This document shows positions 56,420-64,000 of a stretch of DNA of 64,000 nucleotides, piece by piece. Source of the stretch: Elephas maximus indicus (Eukaryota; Chordata; Mammalia; Proboscidea; Elephantidae). The stretch is taken from the NCBI RefSeq assembly GCF_024166365.1, contig NC_064820.1:66813501-66877500 (forward strand), written 5' to 3'. The first letter of the stretch is position 1; each line of letters opens with the position of its first letter. The position numbers were made by a program, and so were the translations under genes. A model generated the notes under the pieces. That model searched no databases, was not told the origin of the DNA, and worked only from the letters and a program-made list of their open reading frames with translations.

Positions 56420-57320
56420 ATTAAATATACCACAATCTTCTGTTGATGACATTTAGGTTGTACCTAATCTGTACCTACTACAACCTATACTGTATTGAAT
56501 AACGTTGAACCTTTTTCATGTTATACATATGTGGATATATCTCTAGGAGAAAGTCCTAGAAGTAGAATTGTTGGTTCATAAAGTTGTATATTTGTAATTT
56601 TGGTAGATTTTGCCTTCCATAGAGAACGTATAAATTTACCTTCCAGCAGTATCTAGGGTTCCAATTTCTCTATATCCTCTCCAGATGTTGTTATTGCCTG
56701 TCTTATTATAGCTGTTCTGTTGTTGTGTGCCTTCAAGTTGATTCCAATTCGTCGTGACCCACCCCGTAGGACAGAGTAGAACTGCCCCATAGGATTTCTT
56801 TAGACTGTATTCTTTACAGGAACAGATCACCAGGTCTTTTCTCCCAAAGAGCAGCTGGTATGTTTGAGCTATGGACCTTTCAGTTAGCAGCTGAGCCCTT
56901 AGCCATTGCACCGTCACGCTCTTAGCCATTATAGTGAGTACGAAGTGACATCTCATTGTGAGTTTGATTTGTATTTTCCTAATAAATAATGATGTTGATT
57001 ATCTTTTCATGTGCTTATTGGCCATTCGTATATCTTTGGATAAGTAAATTTAAGTCTTTTGCCAGTTTTTTTGTTGTGTTATCTTTTGTTGTTGAATTGT
57101 TAGAATGCTTTATATATTCTAGATATATACTAGTTCCTTATCAGATATATGATTTGCAAATACTTTCTCCCATCCTGTTGATTGTCTTTTCACTTTTTTG
57201 ATAGTGTCCACTGAAGCACGAAAGTTTTACATTTTGATAAAGTCCAGTTTATTTTTCTTTTGTTGCTTGTGCTTTTACTGTCCTGTCTAAGAAACCATTG
57301 CCTAATCTAAGGTATGACCT
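56420..57320 (-). mobile_element. ancient L1M-type LINE, minus orientation, split by AfroSINE
   Basis: 'cttctgttgatgacatttag', 'gagaaagtcctagaagtaga', 'gacatctcattgtgagtttg' and 'ttgcaaatactttctcccat' follow the reverse complement of the old mammalian L1 3' region. An AfroSINE at about 56707-56927 lies inside. Confidence 0.85.
56707..56927 (-). mobile_element. AfroSINE, minus orientation, with RTE-like triplet tail
   Basis: Starts 'tgttgttgtgtgccttcaag' (the TTG-repeat end) and continues 'gacagagtagaactgcccca' to 'cccttagccattgcaccgtc'. Inserted in the L1. Confidence 0.87.
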
Positions 57321-57839
57321 ACTCCTTTTACTTTCTTCTACCATCTTCTCCATGGCCTATATTACCTGAGATATTTATATATGTTCTTCCTTGGTCTTAA
57401 CCTCTTAAAACAGAGAGCAGAGTAATTGGGCATTTGTCAGCAAATACATTGCAGTTCATTGGTGTTATCCATAAGACCTTGGGTATGTTTAAATTCTACC
57501 CTTGAAGTTATCTGTCTTTGTTACCAGGGCTTAAGGGTGGTAGATGGTTGCTTATTGTATGTGTAGGTGTGTATATGTGGTATAATGTGCCTGGAGTTCA
57601 AAGAGACCATACTAAACACAGCATAGAACCAGGCATAAAGCGATTCATGGAAGGTAGAGTTCAAACTCGAACTATGATAACATCTTGTACTTCATAATCA
57701 TATCCTATATATGATTTTTAAACAAATCAGTGGCATGTGATTCAGTTTACTAAAAAATTATCAGCTATACTAAAACAGCAGCAAAAGCTGGGAAATGAAA
57801 ATAAATGGATTAAAAAAAAGGGGGTTAAAGTAAAAAGAA
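57321..57839. other. intron, nothing recognised
   Basis: No named repeat or exon. Confidence 0.45.
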
Positions 57840-58260
57840 TGTTTTAAAAACTCATAAAATTATATTTCCATGTGTACTGAAGTAAATATGGATGGATTGA
57901 TATGATATCTGGGATCTGCTTCAAAATTATCCAGGAGTGATGGTGGGAGGCATCCCAACAGGATTGGCCATGTGTTAAATATTAATGAAGCTGAATGAAG
58001 AGTATATGGGGGTTTATAATATATTGTACAGTAAAACCCATCAAAGCCAGAACCTGTGTAAGGTAGAAGCCTGTCAGAGAAGGAAAACTGGAATATTTTC
58101 CACTAAAACAAGTGATAGAAAAGTGGCAAGACTGTGCCGCGTCAAAGATGGAAAACTTGTGAGACCTGAGAAAACAAGGCAGTACCATTGAGTTCTGGCT
58201 CTTACAGGTTTCACTGTATATGTTTGCAGTTTTTCATAATAGAGTTAAAAGAATTTTTTT
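57840..58260 (+). mobile_element. old repeat (possibly L1M/Tigger type), host of a TA-flanked insert
   Basis: 'gatatctgggatctgcttca', 'ggattggccatgtgttaaat' and 'gcagtttttcataatagag' are in the order of a common old mammalian repeat end that I cannot name with certainty. The 58029-58216 insert divides it. Confidence 0.45.
58029..58216. mobile_element. 188-bp Tc1/mariner-type MITE with TA duplication
   Basis: Ends CAGTAAAACCCATCAAAGCC and, read on the opposite strand, CAGTGAAACCTGTAAGAGCC, an inverted repeat of 20 positions with about 14-15 matches. A TA dinucleotide lies on each side (58027-58028 and 58217-58218). This is the structure of a short non-autonomous Tc1/mariner (Tigger/Tc2-like) element. 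It holds no transposase. Confidence 0.75.
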
Positions 58261-58813
58261 TTTTAATAGAAACAGTTAAAACAAAATGACTCTCCAGACC
58301 TTATCTTTCTCCTGAGCTTCAGACCTGCCTTCTAGATATTATATTAGCACATAGATTTCCTGCTAGTATGTCAAATTTAACTCATCAAAAATGGAGCCCA
58401 ATTACTTTTTCCTTACATCTCTTGTATTTTCCTGTATTCCATATCTTGGTTAATGAAAACACTGTATACCTAGTCTCCCAAGATAGAAATTTCATAGATA
58501 TTGTCAGCTTCCCTCATTTCCTGAAGATTTTTGCTCCTCACTCACTGCTCTTCTCTTCAACCCTGGCCTCTCAGTTCTTTAACCTTTGTTGCAGTGGTCT
58601 TGACCTCCACCTCACCTCACCTCACTATACCTTGGCATTCTTTTCTTACCAATACCATTTCCATAGTGTCACTTAGAGGCGCTGATTCTTCACTCACCTA
58701 CCTGCCTCCCCTTTTCCTTTCCAGCGTACTCCCTCGAGTATCCTGACTCCATTAGTTTTTTGACCACATCAGGATTTGCAATCTTACTATTTTTTATTGT
58801 TGTTGCAAAAAAC
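58261..58813 (+). mobile_element. possible L2 sequence, low confidence
   Basis: Pyrimidine-rich stretch ('tgagcttcagacctgccttc', 'atggagcccaattacttttt') resembling L2 further upstream of its 3' end. ORFs at 58368 and 58531 have no independent support. Confidence 0.35.
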
Positions 58814-58987
58814 TAAAAAAAAAAAAAAAAAAACCAAACCCATTGCTAGTCAAGTTGTTTCTGACTCATAGCGACCCTAGAGGACAGAGTAAAATTGCGC
58901 TGCAGGGTTTCCAGGTGTGGCTGGTAGGTTTGAACTGCTGACCTTTTGCTTAGTAGCTGAACACTTAAAAGCTGTGCGACCAGGGCC
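58814..58987 (-). mobile_element. AfroSINE, minus orientation
   Basis: A run, then 'accaaacccattgctagtca', 'gaggacagagtaaaattgcg' and 'aaaagctgtgcgaccagggc'. Diverged full copy. Confidence 0.9.
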
Positions 58988-59461
58988 TTACTTTCCCTCA
59001 AACCCTCACTTGCCTCCTGATAAAAGCACTCCCTTGTACGTATAATGTCAACTACCTTTACTCTTTCTTGATTGACAAAACCCCAAATCACTTTCTTATA
59101 TATATTTTAAATACCCTTTCCCATTTCTTAATTGGCTGAAAGTGATTGCAGGGGAAAAATGTTGAATTTTTGTGACTGATCGCAATTTAAATTCATGACT
59201 GCTTACCTTGAATGAACAATCATATCCATAGTCCAGTCATTCATCTTTCCTTGCAGACTTTTTTTTTTTATATAAAATCCTTAGTATTTATCTACTCAGC
59301 CACACTCCCAGCAGATGACCTTGTTTGCTGTTTCACCACTGAAAGATATAAGTGATTACAAAAGAACTTCCACACATCTACCATATCCACCCACCTGCTA
59401 GCATCTGTGCCTATAACTCTGCCTTCCTTACTCTTGCTTTGGATGTGTGTTTGCCTGTTCC
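58988..59461. other. intron, possibly L2-derived
   Basis: No exon recognised. 'gcatctgtgcctataactct' near 59402 has an L2 flavour. Confidence 0.35.
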
Positions 59462-59472
59462 TATTTTAGGCC

Positions 59473-59599
59473 GAAACCCTGGTGGTGTAATGGCTAAGTG
59501 CTATGGCTGCTAACCAAGAGGTTGGCAGTTCTATTCTGTTCTATAGGGTTGCTGTGAGTTGGAATCTACTCGACAGTAGTGGGTTTGGTTTTTGGGTTT
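59473..59599 (+). mobile_element. AfroSINE with internal deletion and perfect TSD
   Basis: Flanked by TATTTTAGGCC at 59462-59472 and 59600-59610. The head ('ccctggtggtgtaatggcta') passes straight from 'gttggcagtt' to 'ctattctgttctatagggtt', so about 45 bases of the middle are absent. Confidence 0.93.
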
Positions 59600-59610
59600 T
59601 ATTTTAGGCC

Positions 59611-60099
59611 AGTTTTTTCCACTTGTGTGCTAGATCCTATCCCCACTCACCTACCCAAAGTCACTACCTAAGCAGCTCTCGCCTATCTGTGCTGCATCAT
59701 TAGTTTTTTATTTTGTTTTTGTTTCTCTATTAAATCATTCCATCAGCATATTGCAATGGTTTTTTTCTTTCATCTTAAAAAAAAAAAAAGACCTGGATCC
59801 TACTTTCACTTGTAGGTATTGCTCTTACTTAACCTGTGGACAGCATTTCACACAGTTGATTTACTTTACCTTTCTTGAAACACCTTCTTCACTTAGCTCC
59901 TAGGACTCTACTCCTGGTTTTTTTTTGTTGTCGTTGTTGCTGCCGCTGTTGTTCCTTTTTTTCTTCCTGCTAACTTCTTGATCTTCTTTGCTGGTTCCTC
60001 ATTTTCTCCCTAACCTCCATACATTGAATACCAGGACTTACATCCCTTTTCTCTTGGTGATCACTTCTATTTTCATGGCTTTAAATACCATCCATATCA
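59611..60099. other. intron, pyrimidine-rich, nothing firmly recognised
   Basis: Contains T runs, a TTG/CTG-type run at about 59925-59952 and an A run at 59776-59788. Confidence 0.4.
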
Positions 60100-60350
60100 G
60101 TGTTCTCCAGGCTTTTTTTTTTTTTTTCCATTATCATTTCCCCAGAGAGACTTTTTGGACATTTCTTTCCAAACTCCGCCCCCCTCCCCTGATGTTTTAA
60201 TACCACAGATATAGTATATATCTGTAAATGTGCTATGGCCCTTTGAAGGGCCACAAACCATTGTGGTATCTAAGATCTCCCCCTCCCAAGAACCAAATTT
60301 TGCCCCCTTGGGGGGTGTTATTACCCCTATTGAGAAAGCGTGCCCTAAAA
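60100..60350. mobile_element. possible non-autonomous hAT element
   Basis: Ends 'cagtgttctccaggc' (60099-60113) and, on the other strand, 'cacgctttctcaatagggg' show weak inverted similarity typical of hAT ends, with 'ccccttggggggtgttatta' inside. I cannot identify an 8-bp duplication. Confidence 0.35.
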
Positions 60351-60436
60351 AAATGCTGAAAATTCTGAAGTTTATAAGCCTGGGATATCCCCAGTGCATC
60401 AGACAGCCAGTTGCTACCTCCACTAGATGTCCAATA

Positions 60437-60603
60437 AAAAAACCAAACTAAACCCACTGCCATTGAGTCGGTTCCGACTCATAGCGACCCTAGGACAGAG
60501 TAGAACTGTCCGATAGGGTTTCCAAGGAGTGCCTGGTGGATTTGAACTGCGGATCTTTTGGTTAGCTGCTGTAGCGCTTAACTACTACGCCACCAGGGTT
60601 TCC
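60437..60603 (-). mobile_element. AfroSINE, minus orientation, with perfect TSD
   Basis: Full copy flanked by AGATGTCCAATA at 60425-60436 and 60604-60615. Confidence 0.95.
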
Positions 60604-60615
60604 AGATGTCCAATA

Positions 60616-60695
60616 GGTATCTCAAATTCAATATGTCCAAAACCAAACTCATAAACTGGCACTTACCTGTCTCTCCACGTTGAGCATCGTTGGCT
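60616..60695 (+). mobile_element. L2 fragment
   Basis: 'ggtatctcaaattcaatatg' and 'tccaaaaccaaactcataaa' match the L2 3' region (compare 54826-54855). Its upstream continuation is before the SINE at 60437. Confidence 0.7.
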
Positions 60696-62149
60696 CTACC
60701 CTTCTTTGTGCACCTTTTGCTTTAGCCACTTTGGATTTACTATTCTGCATTTTAATCTAGTTGTAAAAGGGCTTAAAGGAGTGATCGGTTATTCTCACAA
60801 TCCAGACTGGCTAGGCATTTAAAGTAGAAATTTCCCTGGCTCAGAACCACTTACCATCATTGGCTTGCACGGGTAGATTGAAGCAGGGATTGTGATGACA
60901 AATTCCTGGGGAAAGTAGTGACATTGCCAGCAGGGATGGAAATTTCAGCAGAAGGCAAGGACTCTTATCTTACTCATTTTTGTATTCCTCCTACCTAAAT
61001 ATGGCCTTTACTACTTGAAAGAAGTTGTGGGTAAACATTCTGAAACTGGACTGTTGTTCATGACTGCAGCAACACAATAATGCATGTAGGAATTTTGTGT
61101 AGTACTTAAAAGTGTGACTATTTTAAAATTAAACTAAGTCAGTTTTAATAATGGCTGATCTAACATTGTACTGTTATCAGCATTTTTCAATTTTATTTTT
61201 AATGTTTAAATGTAAACATCATCATTATTTGGCTTGGGTAAGCATTTTCATATTCTCTTCTGGTTCAGAATAGTGCTTTTTGGAATGTATTTTTGAAAAT
61301 CCCTTATGATGTGTTTGTAACATTCTTTAAAGTTTCCAGGAGAGCTCTTCAGTCTTGTAATCCTGGGAGACTGGAAAGACGGACAGCTTTTTAACACTGG
61401 GGGCTTTTCCCTATTAGTGTTGGCATATGCCACTGTTTCTATAAACAGTAGCAAGTTTCTTTTCCAGGTCTTATATGGGGCAGTTCTACTCTGTCACTGG
61501 GTTTTATATGGTAAGGTTTATCTCATAGTAGAATATTCAGATTGCTTGATTTGTTTATCAGCAAGATAGTCTTTAGAAGATTCTTGGTGTTGTCAGTCTG
61601 CTTGGCATCCTCTTTAGCACTTCTTTGACTTTTACTAAACACTTATTTTTTTTTTTCTTATTGTGCTCAGTCACCCAACTTCAGGCCTTAAATTTTCTAA
61701 CAACAGTTAGGAAAGATAACTGAAAACCAAATTGAATGCCTTAACATTTTATGGTGTTTTTGGCAGTTTTCTAAGCTATGTCTAAATTTCATTAGTAAAT
61801 ACATGTACAAGTCACATTGCTTGGGTTACTGCTCCTGAAAACTGTTGAACATTCCAAAAGATCCCTGTGAGCCTAAGAGAGGATTGTATCTAATGTTGCT
61901 ATAAAAAGTTTACATAATAGCCCAGCTGTATGGGTGTAGAATTCCCTTTTGAGTAAATAAGAATTTAAGCCAAGGAGCCAGTTAGATTGCATTGCTCAGT
62001 GTGTCTAGTGGAACATCTGTGAAAGGCAGTTCTTCACAATTTTGGACTATTAACACGTTATTTTAACAACACAGTAAAACTCAAGATTATAGATAGCAAA
62101 TCTTTTATTCTGTAACAAATGAACAAAGATATGTTTTGTATATTGTATT
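60696..62149. other. intron, unique sequence
   Basis: No named repeat or exon recognised. Confidence 0.5.
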
Positions 62150-62840
62150 AGTTGGAGGAATAGATAAGAATGTGGACTTAAGATCATACATGTGGTGAGT
62201 AGCATCTGGGATCTTAAAAGCTTGTGAACAGCTGTCTAAGATACTCCACTGGTCCCACCCTACCTGGAGCAAGGGAGAAACCAAAGACACAAGAGTAAGA
62301 TTAGTCCAAAGGACTAATGGACCACAACTACCACAGCCTCTAGCAGACAGTCCAGCACAGCTGGATGGTGCCCAGCTACCACCACCAGCTGCTCTGACAG
62401 GGATCACAATAGAGGGTCCTGGACAGAGCTGGAGAAAAATGTAGAACAAAATTCAAACTCACAAAAAAGACCAGACTTACTGGTCTGACAGAGAATGGAA
62501 ACCCTGAGAATACGGCCCCCAGACATCTTTTTAACTCAGTACTGTGGTCACTCCTGAGGTTCACCCTTCAGCCAAAGATTAGACAGGCCCATAAAATAAA
62601 CAATAATACACATAGCTCAACCATGTATAGGAGACTAAATGGGCACACCAGTTCAGGGGCAAGGGCAAGAAGGTAGGAGGGGACAGGAAAGCTGGTAACA
62701 GTGAGCCCAAGGTCGAGAAGAGGGGAGTGCTGACCTGTGATGGGGCTGACAACCAATGTCACAAAACAATATATGTATTAATTGTTTAATGAGAAACTAA
62801 ATTGCTCTGTAAACCTTCATGTAAAATACAATTTAGAAAG
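62150..62840 (+). mobile_element. older L1 3' UTR end
   Basis: 'tcttaaaagcttgtgaacag', 'ggatggtgcccagctaccac', 'agaccagacttactggtctg' and 'taaaccttcatgtaaaatac' follow the elephant L1 3' UTR as at 35390-36262, diverged. Confidence 0.85.
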
Positions 62841-64000
62841 CATTGCAAAAATCTTATGTTTCCTAAATATAACGGGCAAATGATGAACCAAGTCTTTAAA
62901 AGCATAAAAGTGTATTTCTTCCCTCTTGTTTTTTTTTCTTTGGTTGTTTCCATATTGGTAGTCTTTGGATCTTATTTATCATGTACTGAGATGTCTGTAT
63001 TTTTTTATTGTTTTATCTTCATGTTTCTTTTTTTAAATTTTTACTTATTTTAGCTAGAATCGTAACTATGTAACTTATCATGAATTTTAGTTTTTAGCTT
63101 TTCTACATGCAATTTTATACTTTTAAACATATCTTCCCCACTCCCACCCCAAAGCAAAATAATGTAAGAAAACTCTGATTTCATGCTTTTTGCTGGTGTC
63201 ATGACCCCTTTGTGACATTTTTCTTATTACCCATATGTAAATTCAGAGTGAACTGTTCCAAAAAGCTGCACATTTGGCCCTTCTAAATGATAATTTTGTT
63301 AAAATTGTTAGTTTGCATTATGGTCAATTATTACAGCAAAACAGCCCACAGATCTGAAGTTTACTTGTCACCCCCAGAGGAACTGAGCAGTATTAAATTT
63401 ATACAACTCTTTTCAAAACAATGGACAGATGAGGTAAGAATTTGAAAAATTATACTTTGTGTGTAATACAAACAAAATTTGTCTCATTTTTAAGTTGTAT
63501 TTTCTTCATGAAAATCCTTAACTGTATCATTCGCCTTTTTCTGTCCTAGTGTCAGAACCCTAGCTTTGTGTTTAAAGTCTAAGAAGGGAAAGGGAAATGG
63601 TAGAACTTTTTAATTTAGTTATAAACAGTAACATCTTAAGTGTGATAAACCAAAACAGAAAGGTCTCTATGTTTGGCGAAGTCATATCCCCCAGGGATTT
63701 ACTAAACAGCAACAGCGCTGTTAGCAGTGTCAGCTGAGGCATTATTTGTGTCCTTCTCTAATGACTCCTTGTTCCACCAAAGCTATTGAAGAAGGTGTGA
63801 TGCTTACGTAGTGCTCATTAAGGATTCTTCTTACTGTTGTTTAGATTAGCTAACAGAACCTGTATATTAGAGTTTGACTTTTGGATCTGCTACTGATTTG
63901 CTGTAATGATCTCCGACAAATCACCAGATTCCTTTCTGTCCTCATTTACTGGTCAGTGACATATAGTAACAGATTGACATTTATTTACTGTGGGAGAGAA
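62841..64000. other. intron, unique sequence; exon-like stretch at 63337-63433
   Basis: No repeat recognised. A 97-base stretch lies between a plausible acceptor (ttattacag) and a strong donor (GAG|GTAAGA). It is not KIF2A exon 2 by its translation. Confidence 0.4.

Larger units (their letters stand above)
43308..64000 (+). other. KIF2A: KIF2A intron 1 (continues beyond window)
   Basis: Begins with GTGAGC. More than 20.6 kb are present without a recognisable exon 2, which should start with two bases completing Gly22 and then encode a sequence like RIHQAMVTSLNED. Repeats in the intron are listed separately. Repeat-free stretches (43.96-46.9, 52-54.3, 60.7-62.1 and 62.85-64 kb) show no gene that I can recognise. 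Confidence 0.8.

Noticed and set aside
43308-64000. Search for KIF2A exon 2
   Set aside because: No stretch reading like RIHQAMVTSLNED in the correct phase was found; intron 1 probably continues past the window.

Overview
This is mammalian chromosomal DNA, almost certainly from an elephant or close paenungulate (Afrotheria). The evidence is about thirty copies of the tRNA-derived AfroSINE in both orientations, RTE-clade LINE fragments whose 3' tail resembles the AfroSINE tail, lineage-specific L1 elements with recognisable 3' ends, and older shared mammalian repeats (MIR, L2, MaLR-like LTRs, MER5-like hAT). I see no prokaryotic operon, CRISPR array, rRNA or intact tRNA gene.

The only cellular gene I can support is KIF2A (kinesin-13 microtubule depolymerase), entering on the + strand. 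Its CpG island lies at about 42.70-43.96 kb. Coding exon 1 is 43244-43307 (MAASNFGKIQ...KRSD plus one base) with a consensus donor at 43308. From there to 64000 is intron 1; exon 2 was not found and is probably beyond the window. A two-codon uORF (ATG AGG TGA) sits immediately upstream, and its stop overlaps the KIF2A ATG by one base. From 1 to about 42.4 kb is upstream intergenic DNA.

Layout: 1-18.4 kb is intergenic DNA with AfroSINEs, L1 3' ends, an LTR nested in a SINE, L2 fragments and an RTE element (16.5-17.9 kb). 18459-26019 is a structurally full-length L1 (5'UTR, broken ORF1, broken ORF2, 3'UTR, A-rich tail) flanked by an exact 12-bp target-site duplication (TSD). 26-30 kb is mixed. 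30.1-36.3 kb is a nested stack: an old L1 3' part interrupted by an LTR element with TG...CA ends, a SINE, an L1-derived 5'UTR+ORF1-only element ending in its own A tail, and another SINE. 36.9-41.7 kb holds L1 3' ends and SINEs. 41.7-46.9 kb, around the promoter, has no recent repeat insertion. 46.9-64 kb is intron 1 with SINEs, RTE, old L1, L2, a short TA-flanked inverted-repeat element and an L1 3' end.

No undescribed protein system is visible. The most interesting signals are retrotransposon biology (an ORF1-only 'half-L1', ORF1 defects shared by two L1 copies, a 22-bp SINE insertion with its own TSD) and the TGATG start/stop overlap at KIF2A. Repeat family names are from recognition by eye; boundaries without a stated TSD are approximate.
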